Assembly (NCBI GenBank): GCA_958299035.1
Contig: CATQJL010000112.1
Coordinates: 5,874,123 to 5,938,122 of the forward strand
Source of the DNA: Cylicocyclus nassatus
Lineage: Eukaryota > Nematoda > Chromadorea > Rhabditida > Strongylidae
DNA: 64,000 nt
Reading direction: 5' to 3'
The notes below the pieces were generated by a model, which saw nothing but the letters and a program-made list of their open reading frames with translations, was not told where the DNA came from and did no database searches. Positions within the stretch are counted from its first letter, which is position 1, and the number at the start of each line of letters is the position of its first letter. The translations under genes were made by a program, and so were the position numbers. Shown one piece after another: positions 23,701 through 36,055 of this stretch.

Positions 23701-25503
23701 TCCAATTTCATTCTTCTTCTTTTTTATGAAGTTTCTGCATATTGACATTAGTCATATGTTTGTTATAGTTTTGTCTGGAAACGGTGCTTGAAATTGAGCT
23801 GAGCAATGTGTCCTTAAAGATATGAATTGCCCTTCATCATAAAATTTTTACCATTATGAATCTTTTGAAAAAAGCGAATAATTCTTTTAGAAGAATATGT
23901 CATTGATCTGAGTTAAATAAATTTTTTTATGAAGAATTAGCAGCATGGAATTTTTACAATTTCTACAATACATTTTTATAATTACCATCAGCGCCCCCAC
24001 TCCTCTCCCCTCCCCGAGAACGGGTTGCGAAATTTTTGAAAGTTACTTACATGAGCAATAAAAATTGTGCAAATGACTTGTTCATACTTGTAGATAATTG
24101 AAATATTTTTTAAAATTAAAAAAAATTCATTTCAGTTTTATAAAAAAAAATTTCGGGGTTATGAGCCCGCGAAAATTTTTGCAAGCATACCAAAAAATTT
24201 TTCGGAGTGCTACGTTCATTGGGAACAATTTTCGTCCCCCCCCCCCCCGAGCCGAAATCGTGGGTGCGCCAGTGCCGCGTATAATAATAAAATTTTACAT
24301 GTATGATTATATGTTCACTTCATTTGTTACGTTTCTTCCTTCCTTTGCTTTTGCCCTTATGACTAACAATAACAAATTTCTTCCCAGTGCTCTCAAACAC
24401 TGTCGAGTGACCAAAATTGGATGGATTCCAATTTTCTCGCGTTTGGCCAGCTCTGCTAGCCAGAATGATGAGATATCCGTCTTCATTTCCGCCAGATTTT
24501 TTTTGTTGGCCTAGCTCTGCCAACGCCTATTCGCGGATATTTGCCAGCAAAAACGTTCCAATCTGATGGATCTTCGCTAGGAATGAAGACTTTTTCCATT
24601 GAGAGATCTTTCACCTTTGATTTAGTGCATCTGCACCTATTAACTTTGAGATAGGAGGTGGTAAACACGATGCCCGAAGAAATTATAATATAAAAACAAA
24701 ATCAGCAATGATGAATTCTTTGGCCCTAAAAAAGAAGAGTTTTTTGATTATAAATAAAACATATGGAACAGAGAGACAAATAAGTTAAGCATACGACATA
24801 AGTGCTTTTCAGAAGGAACTAACCCAATTTTCTATCTCAAAAAATCTCTTTTTCACAAGCTGTTAGATTTACGAGTATAAGTTGCTCACAGATGTCTAAA
24901 AATACTTATAAATTCCACTGTTTTTCCATAATTGGATTTGTAACATTCTGTAATAAAATTGGATGATTTTCTGTTTTTGAAGATGCAAATCACTTTTATA
25001 AAGAATTTCTCCAAGGCCTGGAGGCAGCCACAAACTCTTTTCCTAAATTTTCAGGGTGATGAACCCGCAAAGACTGGAAAGCACCCCCCCCCTCTTGTAG
25101 AATTCAAAAAATTCTGTTCCCCTCCCTCGCCCCCCTCCCTCTCACCTCTCCCCTGGACTTCAAAATCCTCTCTTACCGTGGATTGATGAAAATCTTCTCA
25201 TGTAAAAGTAACGTGACACATTCCATAAATTATACGCATTTATGCGCCTAGAGATATTGGTGTAATTACGTATGTTGCGTGATCACGGAATGCGCAAACC
25301 AATTGGCAGTAAAATGAAATGAGACGCATGAAATTTTTTCGAGTCTCGTAAATTCAGCTTTTCTCATTGAGCAGAGTCAAGTGGTCGTACCTTTGCTACT
25401 AAAGTTTGTTTTTACAAGGGGGGGGGGTATTTTTCGATCCAGTAAATTTCAAATCTCCACAGGAATGCGGTTATATGTTTAAAACTAAACTTCATTATTA
25501 ATG
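20792..25503. other. Gene-poor stretch
   Basis: No supported gene in 4.7 kb. A 15-bp stem hairpin (21776-21823) with TGCTGCGGAAC arms is present. The segment 22030-22520 is GC-richer, with a homeodomain-type CTAATTAAGC and an octamer-like ATATGCAAT. It reads more like a regulatory region than an exon. A run of 13 C occupies 24236-24248. Confidence 0.35.
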
Positions 25504-25504
25504 T

Positions 25505-25682
25505 ACCCTTTGATTTAACTGGATTGGCCGCTGGAAGGCGGGGCTTCGTGACCTAATCAAGGCTAGGTAATGATCAAAGAGCACGCGCGTGGGAAAGACG
25601 CAGACTGTGCCGCGGGCGCGAGCGGCCTTAATTGGGTCACAAAGCCCCACCTTCCAGCCGCCAAGCCAGTTGAATCAAAGGT
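25505..25682. mobile_element. Small palindromic MITE
   Basis: Inverted arms of about 60 bp: CTTTGATTTAACTGG, GGCCGCTGGAAGGCGGGGCTT and GTGACCTAATCAAGG on the left match inversely to the right arm ending CCAGTTGAATCAAAGG. The centre is a GC-rich segment with GCACGCGCGTGGG. It is non-coding. The flanks are TA on the left and TT on the right, so a TA duplication is only probable. Confidence 0.75.
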
Positions 25683-26200
25683 TGGAACCTGTAAATTTTA
25701 TAGGAAAAAATACGATAAAAAATAAGGAAATGTAGAATAAATTTAGTAAATGCAAATAAAATAGGGAATTTGGCACTTCACCACTTTGTGGCTTAGCTAA
25801 AATTGGTTGTTTACAATTTTCTTTATGCGTACTCCCTCCTTCCACAATTTTTCCCTATTCTTCCACAAACTTCGGAATTTACCCCACAAATCCCTGCAAA
25901 ATTTCGAAAATTGTAATGTACACTGTGTATTTTGAACAGCTGGAAAAAAAATTCGAAGCACTCACTCTTGCACTAGTACGGGTGATGCACTAATAACCAC
26001 CCTCTCTTAAAAAACCGATCTGTGTTTACACAGCAGTTTCACTTCGGCGCTCGATTACGAGAGAAGAGTTCTGGAAACGCGTTGACACACTTTGTACAAA
26101 GGCAGCTCTCTTCGAATGTACTTTGTTTCTGTACTATGTACACAAAACCCCCTTTATTGTACGGTTTTCTCTTGCAAAACAATGAAAAACCCTGGAATTT
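25683..26200. other. Non-coding spacer
   Basis: No gene, repeat or regulatory structure that I can support. Confidence 0.4.
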
Positions 26201-26204
26201 CTGG

Positions 26205-26790
26205 AAGTGAAACGAGTTAGAGAAGTACAAAATAATTATTCAAAATGCAAAGGTCGAATGACGAATGTTTTCGATAATGGAAATCAATTTTTCTCTTTTT
26301 TGCCAAGATCCGAACTGTAACGAAATGTTGCAATATCGAAATTTTCAGGAGTTTAGTCCTTCAGCAATAAGAAACTTCCTGCATGGTTTAGCCCATATGA
26401 TCTTCAACCTCATTAAGATCACATAGAAAAAGTATTATGGAAAACTATGAGAAAGGTCGAATTTTCAAAAACGAAAAGAGTTAGTGCAAAATAATTTTTC
26501 AAATTGCAAAGGACAAATGACGAATGTTTTCGATAACAAAAATAATTTTGCTCTTCCAAGCATACAACTTTTCAAATTTTTACAGATTAGTTTTTCGGAC
26601 CATGATCTGTGATTTCTTATAAAATAGGAAGATTCATTGAGAACAAGTGGAGGGCTGGAGTTCCAAAATCAGAACGAATTACGCATATAAGGACAAAACA
26701 TTTTCAGAAGGTGTCTTTTCAACCGCGATTATTTTTGATAACGAAATTTGCTTTTTCTACAAAGTCCCAGAGAGGACCATATTTTACTAT
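26205..26790. repeat. Diverged tandem duplication, unit about 250 bp
   Basis: Blocks around 26210-26300 and 26465-26550 share GAGTTAG, GTACAAAATAAT or GTGCAAAATAAT, TGCAAAGG, AAATGACGAATGTTTTCGAT and GCTCTT in the same order. A weaker third copy with TTTTGATAACGAAAT lies near 26700-26760. No coding content. Confidence 0.55.
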
Positions 26791-26799
26791 CTAACTATT

Positions 26800-29700
26800 T
26801 TACTATTTAACTTTGGATATTTTTCTACAAAGTTGAGTCCTTCAAATATGACGAATTTTCATTTGAGCTTGTAATCGCTAAGAATTTTCTATGTTCTATT
26901 GCGTTGTGACATACTTGCACACGATATGTGTGAAATATTTAAGAAAGTAAATAAATCATCGGCAAATAAGTGCCTTGCCAAATCCAGAATGTTGCTGTGA
27001 TTGGTTATGCTTAAACATTGAGAAAAAGCCGTATAATGCCGACCGAGGACTGGGCACACTTCCCTTAATAATTAGCGAAATTTTCAAAAGTGCTTTACAA
27101 AGTTATAATATTGTTTTGGCTAAATTATTGACTTCTGTTCACCAGGAAACCATTTTCCAAGTTTTTCTAAACTTTCACAAAATCATTTCATATTGGGAAA
27201 TTCGGCTAATGCTACGCCCTCCGCATTTCCCACCTTTTTTTATGAGCCTGTGTTGAAAATTTGGAAAGCATCTCCAGGAATATTCAAAAGTCACGCCTAT
27301 GCCTCCAAAAACATTTCGGTTTGCCTCCTCTCCCTTATCCTCCTACAATGGCGTACGTCCGAAGGGGGAGGGGGAAAGTTTTTCGCTCCCCCCCCCTCCG
27401 GACGGAAATGGTACGTCACTGTCTCCTAACCATCTCAAGAAATTTTCTAGGATCGTCACTGGATGGATGTTATCTAATCAAAACTGAGTATGTGAAGACA
27501 ATTTTTGGATATTCTGACTTGCAATTCAGCTAATATCATTTATGTTTCCTTTTTTACCTTCCGAAGGTATCTTCCACAAAGAATTTGCGCACAGTTGCAT
27601 GAAATTTCAAAAACTATATTTTTCAGCGCAATAGTTTGGAAACCGGATTTTGCAACTGTGTGGAGTAAAAATTGCTCCAGAATATTTTTGGAATGACTTT
27701 GAAAAAGAAAAAGGAAGACTTTTAAAAAGGTTGATTGCATCTTGCAGCAAGGTGCTTCGAATTAATTAAACAACTTTTCTTTCTCAAATTGATATTCTGT
27801 TCCAGTACCAGTAGCAGCGACTGCAACTACTTTTTCCCCTACTTGATAAATGAAAATATTTATAGTCAGGCTCGCTCGGTGTCATTGCAGCATTCCATAA
27901 ACACATTCTGTCGAATGGCTGCTTTTTCAGTGGCTCTGCGAGCAGAGCACAGAAGAGCGAATTAATGGCTGTGTCGATTCTCTCATTTGATATTGGACCA
28001 TAAGAATAATAGGATGACCGGAATGGATGATGTGCCGTGATTTGGCGAATGCATAAGGCTGAATGTGGGCTGTGGAAACGGTAAAAGTAGTAGAAAAATA
28101 GGGCACGAAAGCTTGGATTTTTTTTCTTAAAAAATCCCTTTTAGCTTAAGATCCACGCATATACGCTTATAATTTAGCGGTATTGAATGTAAAAACTCGT
28201 ACTAAACTGGTATTTGATACTTATTTTGATGAAAAAAAACCGTCTAGAATTATTGGGGAAAGTAAAAGATTTTCAAAGTCGTCTCTGCACAGAAACATTG
28301 ATTTTGTCTCAATGTACTGATTTATATCTAGGTTATTCTTTTTTCAAAAAAGTTTCTGTTTCATTTTCTGTGAAAAATACCCAAGAAAGAAACGTGAAAT
28401 TACAAAATAATCATTTTTGAAAAGCAGTTTTGAGCATTTTTTCAACGAACTGACATGAGATCTATCCAGAGCAAGGGATTTGTCCTTTTTCGAAGAGATT
28501 CCCGTTTCATATAATATAGAATTCGCGCGCAATGGAGAACATGACGGTTCTTGCTTGTAGATTTAGCGTACCAAACTTAGTCAAACCTCTGACTAACGTG
28601 TCACTTTTGGTAGTGGCCAACTCCGCCCATGCCACGCCCCTTTTTGGCATCTCGTATTTGATGTTCAAGTTCTTGGCGCCTTGGCACACATAGCCGTAAA
28701 ACCCTTGAACATGCAGTCAAGTTATTCGTAACTCAATTTGTGTACTGCACGCCAAACAAGTTACTTCACGACAAGTGTGCTAGCGTCCTACCCATTTTAA
28801 GAGATTTTTTAGGGTTTTTTTATTCTTTTCAAGTATTCTATGTGCACTATTCCGTTGATATCCATCTCTAATGGATTTGTTTGCATTGAATTAGTTTTAC
28901 AAACTAACTGCACCAAGGACATGGAGTCCCGCGCGGAATGTGCAAGCATGATATCAAACTGTAATGGCCCAGGTGCAAGAATTTGCATTGTTGGTTTTTT
29001 AAAGTTGTTATATCCAAACCTTAAACCAGTATAGCTATCCCCTTCATTTTCTTACCTCCCAGTGACCGCCCTCTAGTCCCTCACCCCCGGCCTTGTCCTC
29101 CCCTCTCGATCTCGGCACTTGTGTGCGAGTATCCTAACAATACCGTATCGTTTTCATTCTCGTTGCGCGCAAAATCGGGACCGGTTTTTTGCATTGAGTG
29201 GAAGTACTCGGTGGTGCATGTGCATTTACTAGTATCCTTTTCCATAAGTGTCATAAGGCATTACGGATTGCCCGAATGGGCGCCCCCGCCACTCGTATAC
29301 CCTCCCCTCCACCCGCAAAATAGCGACCACCATCATCAATGCATTTGCTCTGTGCCTCAGTGTTGCAACGAGACGACGACGATATAGGCCGATCATTAAC
29401 ACCCCGTTGTGAGTGACAGGCCGAATCCGATGTACGGACATATCTCTACCCGAGTGGGGGTTGGGTCGCGGGCAATACAACATTATCCGCCGCTCGTTGT
29501 GTCCTTTTCTGCTGCCGCCTCTGATGTCCGTTGATGGAGATGTACGGGTTTCGGAGGGGGCCACAGGGCTCGTATGTTTCATTTTTGCGCGCGCCCGAGT
29601 CGTTTTAGTGGGGTCTAAGCCTCATTCCGCGTTGTTCGTACATAATACATACCGCGAGCATGTGTGATTAGCTGATGCGATTGTATCGATTTCATCACCG

Positions 29701-30129
29701 TACTATTTTCTCCACCCCCCCCCCCCTCACCCTCTCCCCCGTACCATTCCCCTTGTTAAAAATCCCCTACCTACAAGGCTATACAAGCTTCAGCACAAGG
29801 CGGGGCCAAACTCTTCCTCTCGTCTCCTCTCCGGTGGGCGGAGCCAGCACCAAGGCGTGCCGGCGGCGGCAATCTGCCAATGCGAGCGTGTCGCGAGGGC
29901 GGTACGGTTGCGCTCGCGCCACGCTGCGCTCTCCACCTCTTGCGTGCTAACTCGTCCACGTGTTCGCTGCGTGTGCTGACCTCAGATGATGTTACTGACC
30001 GCTCGAGGTCATTCCCCGCTAGCCCGTCGTCGTCGTCGACCTCCTCTCCTCATCCACTCACCTCCTCATATATTGCGCCATACTGCCCTATTAATTCTCC
30101 TATATTGATCCTGAAGATGCTGACCTAGG
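26800..30129. other. Gene-poor stretch, GC-rising toward 30 kb
   Basis: No supported gene. From about 29040 to 30128 the base composition becomes much more GC-rich, with pyrimidine-rich and CG-rich segments (for example around 29860-29960). This precedes the gene pair at 30130-34783. It could be promoter-proximal or 3' flanking DNA. Confidence 0.35.
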
Positions 30130-30466
30130 TCAAGCGGATCTTTTCGTAATAGTCTCGATTTTATCCAGAATGTTCCTCCATTTTCTTTTCTGAAAAATTG
30201 TTTGGAAAATTTTTGAGCAGCTTTTCCATTTCTCCCAAAAAGCCGTACACTATAGTTTGTTTCCAACTCACGGGTGCTTGTATTCCAGAATATTCTTTGC
30301 AGTTTTCCTGCACATCCTTGTAAGTAACAACTTCTGACCTGCCCAACATGTTTTTGATCTCCCGCGAATCCATAATTGACGCGTTTGGCGGCAAACCTCA
30401 CATGTTCAAACCTGTGCCAGGCGTCATTGTGCGCGTAGCAACGCTTATTAGCTGGGCTGCTTTCAT
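30130..30466 (-). CDS. Predicted 63-residue protein, three exons, unknown family
   Basis: I do not recognise the family. Exons read on the minus strand are 30466-30402, 30338-30272 and 30189-30130. The introns are 63 and 82 bp, both GT-AG, starting GTGAGG and GTGAGT and ending GGGCAG and TTTTTCAG. Splicing joins a continuous frame from ATG at 30466 to TGA at 30132-30130. The start is preceded directly by an in-frame TGA. The N-terminus (MKAAQLISVATRTMTPG) has basic but no acidic residues, which could be a mitochondrial presequence. The middle is SEVVTYKDVQENCKEYSG and the tail is basic (KRKWRNILDK). The gene is divergent from the CH-like gene, about 480 bp from its probable 5' end. A longer unspliced frame overlaps it (30066-30626). 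The acceptor strength of intron 2 and typical nematode intron sizes favour the spliced model, but this rests on sequence inspection alone. Confidence 0.5.
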
Positions 30467-30946
30467 TCAAAGTCATCTTATTTCTATACCTTTTTGTTCT
30501 TCCTGTCAATAACTTACTTAAATGATTCCTTTGATTTTTTGAATCGTAAAGATTTTTTAACGAAGTGAAACTTTTTTGCATGTAATTATCTATGCAAATT
30601 CTCGCTAGTCTTCTTCTATTTTCCATAATCTTTGCATAATTTAACGGCTCCAGCTTTAGCGCGATTGCTGAAATATATATTTACATACTCTCTACCATCT
30701 CATGTCTCCTATGTAAACGGACACCAGCTCTCAACTAAATTTGTTTATTTGCTTTGTCACTCACAATGTCCTGATACGCGCTATCAACAGTTGTCCGCTC
30801 GACGACCTGACCTAGTGGATGATGATTCATGGCGATGGATATGTACTTCATCGCTTAGTCATCGTCTTTATTCTGCTACCTGTTCCTATTGTGTTGTGAA
30901 TCATAGCCATTTGCGTAAATGCGTATTTCATAATGTGTTTTCGCAG
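30467..30946. promoter_or_regulatory. Intergenic region between divergent genes
   Basis: This 480-bp interval separates the 5' end of the minus-strand small gene from the probable 5' splice acceptor of the plus-strand CH-like gene. It likely holds both promoters. No specific factor site was confidently recognised. Confidence 0.3.
30935..30946 (+). promoter_or_regulatory. Probable trans-splice or 5' UTR splice acceptor
   Basis: The sequence TGTTTTCGCAG ends at 30946, a strong nematode-type 3' splice site 90 bp upstream of the CH-like gene ATG. No acceptor of similar strength lies closer. It could receive a spliced leader or an upstream untranslated exon. Confidence 0.4.
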
Positions 30947-31036
30947 CTGTGAAGTTTTGGAAGTGAATGGCTGCTATTTTTAAGGTCATCGGTAGTCACT
31001 AACGACTAAATACACACACACACAAAGCACACCACT

Positions 31037-34000
31037 ATGTCAGAAGAGAAGAAGATTGTGATAGAGACTGTTGTAGTAGAGACCACTGTACAGGAAGAGC
31101 CACCAGCTCCGGCTCTTCCGACAACTGAACCTCCAAAGGAGGATGTTGGGAAGCCCATTGAAGCTGAGGTAGGATTTTTGGAACATCTTGCCCGTCTTCT
31201 TTCTCCTCCAAGTTGTCCGTGTTCCTGTTTTTTTTCAAGCGTACGCACACAGTAGTTATTTTCGTTTGTCAACTCTAGGTTACTGAGGCAACCAAAGTCG
31301 AAGAAAAGCCGGCTGAAGAGGTCGCGAAAGAAGAGAAACCGGCTTCACGCATCTTCAAGCGACCTACTTTGAAATGGGGCAAAAAACGCGACGAGCATGC
31401 CGCTCCCAGGGAGCCAGAACAAGCCAAGGATATTCGAGAAGATGCCCTTGGTTGGATTGCACAACAGATACCCCCTGCTGTGCACAAGGTATTGGAAAAA
31501 TGCCAAGACATCTACAAGGGTAGAACAAATATTCTAAATTTCTAGGTGAATTACCACGTTTTGGATTGGGCACAGAAACTCGCCTATGAGGATTCGGAAC
31601 GACCTGCTCTGCCTGGAAAAGACTGCTCGATGACCCGTAATCAGTTCTTGGCCCACCTGCGTGATGGAAAGCTGCTTTCTGCGTTGGCTAATAAATTACA
31701 GGTAATTATTTGCTGGTTTCTCATCGTCGCCTTTCACTTTCCTCGCAACTTTTCTTCACTGCAATCTCATGAATGATTCTTTGGATTTATTGCTATGCAG
31801 CGCTATTTCTTTTAATTATAGCGCAATGTGTTAGATGAGTAATGGGATGACAGTTCGCATTGTATGCGATATTATATGACACATGCAGGAGAAAGTCCGC
31901 GTCATGGTATGAAGATAGCTAGAGAGAAACATTTTGTTGTAATGTTTCATGAGAAATTTAGTATCCCTGAGAAGAAACGTTTTTTCTCAATCCTGTATGG
32001 CATTTCCATCTTTTTCTTATGTTTCGTAACAACTAGAAATTGTTTCTAAATGTTTCTTTTTTCAGCCTGGTGCGGTCTCTGTGGAACCTGAAATTGTTGC
32101 CGTTGTAGAAACTGCTCCAGTTACTACATTGGCTCCTGCCGTCGAAGTGACAGAACCTGCTGCTGCTGTCGCTGCTCCCGCTGAACCAGAAGCATCCGGT
32201 GATGCTGAGAAGAAAGATGAACCGAGCGCTGAGCCAGCTAAGCCCGAAGAAAAGCCTGCCGCCCCTGTTGAGAAGTCTCCGAAGGAAAAACAGGCCGAAC
32301 TCGTTGGCAAATTCGCGTCATGGGCCAAAGAAAGCCTTGGTTTGGATGAAAGCAAGGTGAGATTGTTGTTGTTATTGGTAACTGAAATTTGAAGTGAGCT
32401 GTATGGTGTGGACGTAAATAACGGAAGGGGGGGGGGAAGTCAATCAAAAATGCATGGCTTTTGCATGGTGCAGAGTGATGTACGTCAAGTCACCCATGGG
32501 AGAATTGTGCAAGAATGTTGGAATTCTGTCTGTTGATGGTTTGGACAAATATGTCAGCGAGTAAGACTTTCTGTGATCTGCGGACCCCTATAATTCTGGT
32601 AGAGTGTAGAGTGTAGTCATTTGGTTCGGTATTGCGTCTGACCTTTTGTGCATAGAGTAATGACCTCCAGAAGTAAAGGAGGTTGCCGAAAATCAGATAT
32701 GAAGACGACATGGGTCAGGCAACTGACAGATGATTGCGCCTATACCGATTGACGCGCTTCCTATGACTCAAACAGTCGAAGTTAGCCAGCATTGTGTCGG
32801 TACTTTTGTCCAAGTCTGACGAGTCGGCTAACCTCATAAAGAGGCGATAGTGTGGCTTAGTGCGATGTGCGCGTACTCGGCTTATGTGCCCTTCAAGGTC
32901 AATGAAGCGCATCGCTTATTTGATCTAGGGATAATCTTCTAGCTTGGCAGTTAGCCAACAGTGCTTGCTTAATGTTTATCGTTCTCAAGCACGAAATTGT
33001 GGAGATCTAACATGGAAAAATCTTGGTGCACTTTTGGGAGTAAAGGAAGGAAGGGGGGGGGGAGTAGTCCAGGTTTGATAATCGCCCAACTTCAGTTACG
33101 TAAGCGGTAATCTGGGTTTGGAGATTTTTCCTTATATTTGGACTTTTTGTGGCTTTACAATTACGCGCTGGAAGAAGAATATTCGTACAGCTTCCTTCAA
33201 AAGTAATTTTACGACTCCTCACTCAAAATCATAGAACTGAATTGCCAAAGTTACGACTGAGGATAATATGCAGATTCATAGGGTATCCTATTTCAACTGA
33301 ATGGTTTTTACTAAAATTAGTACCAACGGTGTTAGTCTTGTTGATACTAATCTGATGTGAGTAAAAATTGTTCAGTTCTATAGAACATTTCCTATACGTC
33401 TCCATATTATCCTGTGTAGTAAGCTTCAATTATTCACAATTTTACGACTACTCACGGATCATAAAATGACTTCTGGGTCAGAAGCTGTACAAATATTTGT
33501 TTTAGATATAGGTTTATGACCACTTTCACCTTATCGCTGACCATGTTGTGGTTTGACTGAGTTCCCCGTTGCAACACAGCGTTCGATAACGGCGTCTGTG
33601 CTCTCAAAATTGCGCAAGTTTGGGTTTATTGCGACCTGGTCTGGTCCATCCGTAGCGCTAGCGAATGTTGCACTCATGAAATTTGATATGGGAACAGACA
33701 TTACCAAGTGGGTCCGCGACGCGTTCGACGTGCGCGATTGTCTGTTAGGTAGGAAGAGATGCGCGACAGCCACAAATATGCAAATGGACTTGCGATGTGA
33801 TTGATGACGACATCTTCACCAGACAGATCGGCTGCTGGTGTAATGCAATACACTTGGAAGGAGATATGAAGAGTGTTCCTAGATTGAACTTTCGCGATTA
33901 AAAAAGCGCTAACGGTTACGAGTTTTGAAGGTTACTCTTCGCGTATCGAACGTGTTCCGTTACTGGCAATTTTGAGTGCATCGAAAGGCCGTTGCTGTGC

Positions 34001-34783
34001 TGCGGCGTTTGCGACGAGTATTGCCATGATTATCGAGAAGCGAGGCCATTAGTGTTCGGTGCCGTTTTCGCTTGACTTAATTGTCTTTTCTGACGGCTCT
34101 GCAGACACCAGTGCTCTTTCAATTTCGCTAAGGATTACGCGCTTCTGTAGCATTTTGCGCCCGAGAGCTGTGTCGAAATCTTCTTAGCGAAAGTTTCGAA
34201 AGGCTTTAGAGGTTGGGTTGAGGGTTACGTGGGAACTGGGATATGCGGGAGTTGGGTATTATGAAACTTTTGATCTTTCTGACAATATTTAATTGCGGTT
34301 CTTTTTTCAGGCTATGACCGCCGCAGACCTGCTCGAGAAGGGTAAAGCCGGCTACCCAGCTGTCTTTGAGACCCTCTGGCAGCTTGCACTGAAAGCGCAG
34401 GAGAAATTTAACAAAGAAGCAATTGACGTAGATGCAGTACTGGCTGCGGCAAGCCAAGTCGTCCACACAAACATCATCCAGACGATCCTAAACTTCTTCA
34501 GGGTAAGCATTTTTGGTGATTTTATCTTTGAGGCAGGTTTGTCTATTTGTTCTGTTAGCAGCGTCGTCCAGCAGCTCCTGTAGCTGATAAGAAAGACGAG
34601 CCAGCACAACCTGATCCAGCAGCCGGAGATGCTGCGCCAAATGCACCAGAAGGTGAACAAGTGGCTGAGGAAGAATGCAAAAAGGTAGTCTTCTTAGTTT
34701 CCAGAAAACCCAGCCTTATCAGTTTTTGATTTCTATGATTATAGGTCGATGCCTTAACGTCGCCGGCAGTTGCGGCAAACTAG
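31037..34783 (+). CDS. Calponin-homology-like protein with acidic Ala/Pro-rich insert
   Basis: Seven exons: 31037-31168, 31279-31488, 31546-31701, 32066-32356, 34311-34502, 34559-34684 and 34745-34783. All introns are phase 0 GT-AG, giving about 381 residues. Exon 1 is acidic and Val/Pro-rich. Exons 2-3 carry the first half of a CH-type domain: [23 protein letters not shown], then [20 protein letters not shown]. Exon 4 is mostly Ala/Pro/Glu and Lys. Its end plus exon 5 resume the CH pattern ([37 protein letters not shown]). Exons 6-7 are a hydrophilic tail. CH domains bind actin or signalling partners, so a cytoskeletal role is inferred. Exon 6 begins at a tandem TAG-CAG acceptor, so one Gln may be optional. 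A second in-frame terminal exon is possible at 34896-34916 (acceptor TTCTGCAG, encoding NADPIW then stop). Intron 4 is 1,954 bp. No AATAAA was seen within 2 kb after the stop. Confidence 0.85.
32357..34310 (+). other. Large fourth intron of the CH-like gene
   Basis: A 1,954-bp GT-AG intron (acceptor CTTTTTTCAG). It contains G runs near 32427 and 33053 and a GC-richer part around 33560-34200 with an unassigned open frame (33553-33804). No nested gene is supported. Confidence 0.6.
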
Positions 34784-36055
34784 GCTCTTCATTCAGGGGC
34801 CCGCTCACTGAGTGATCGGGCTCAAATTTTCCTCCAGATCTGCCGGTTGTTTCTTCCTCTCGTCCCCCCAATCTTCACTAAATCTTGTTCTGCAGAATGC
34901 TGATCCCATCTGGTAGGTTTCCCTTTCGTCTCCAGCTATACGATTTACGCCTCACTCTCCCAATTCTTCTTGTTGTAATGGCGGTCTGGTATAGCACCAT
35001 AATCCGTAACAACCATTGGTGACAGATAATTGCTGCGCAAGCCAGAAAGTGTTGGGAACCACGCTGTCGTCGTTGTTTTTTAACCGCAGACGCTCGCGTT
35101 AGTCTTTTGATGTTCGCAAATGAGCATAGCGCGTGAAATGAGCGAAATCTGTTTAATGGCGTGTTGGATACGTTGATAGGAAAGCCGCCGCATTTTGTGA
35201 GTATAAGTGTCCTTGTGTTCTTGCTCAGATTTTTATCGGCGCAGTAAGCTGACAGAAAGATTTATGAGTCATCGTTTGTACTAAAACCAAATAGCTATCA
35301 GAAAGTGCTAACTGCGTGTATAACACATGTGGTAGAAATGTGGAAGAACTTTTGCCGGAAGTAAGCACTTATTGAACGCGGAAAGCACGTATTGTGAGTA
35401 GACGCGACGACGGTGTGCATTCCGCGCGAGCTTTTGTTTTGCACTGGCGCAACCACCACCGGCAGCACACGGCTGGTGTTTATCGTCTATGCAAATTAGT
35501 GGCTGATTGTGGCCGTGTGCTTGGATAGATAGTGCAAGAGCGATGAGAGTCGCTATGATGCAGATTTGCGATGCTATTTGAGCGACTCGCATAGCAACGA
35601 ACGACGATCTGAGAGCATCTGGTGCGATTGCTATCTGCTCGGCTCAATGTGGCAACCACAGCTCGCTGCATCTTTAGCGCATATGTTTGGGCCCCACATT
35701 GCTACTACTGTAGCGTACGGGATCGTACTCGGTAATGCGACACCAGCCGGTGAAGGTCGCTACCGGAAATGATTAGGGAAATTATGACGCGGGGAGACAG
35801 GAAGAGAGGGAGAGATGCGGTGGGGGGGGGGTGTTGGTAGAGTGAGCGGCCTTCGAGAACATTCATGATGAGGTCGTGTCGTCGTGTGATGAGTACGATG
35901 ACGTTATAATGGGTGTTTACCTTATGGTAAATTGGAGACCTTAATTCTACCTAATGCCGAAAGAAAAGAAGTGTTCCCATCATGTTCAGAATGATTTTGA
36001 GAACTAGGAAGAACTTGAAAGGGAGAGAAGCTTACACTGGCAATTCGAGAAGAGA
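34784..36055. other. 3' flank of the CH-like gene
   Basis: Contains the possible alternative terminal exon at 34896-34916. No other exon or recognisable repeat is supported. A run of G lies near 35822. Confidence 0.4.

Noticed and set aside
30066..30626. Minus-strand 186-residue frame
   Set aside because: It reads through two well-formed introns of the spliced 63-residue gene, and its composition after 30400 is not protein-like.
33553..33804. Open frame in intron 4 of the CH-like gene
   Set aside because: No matching splice acceptor or donor in phase with neighbouring exons and no recognised domain.
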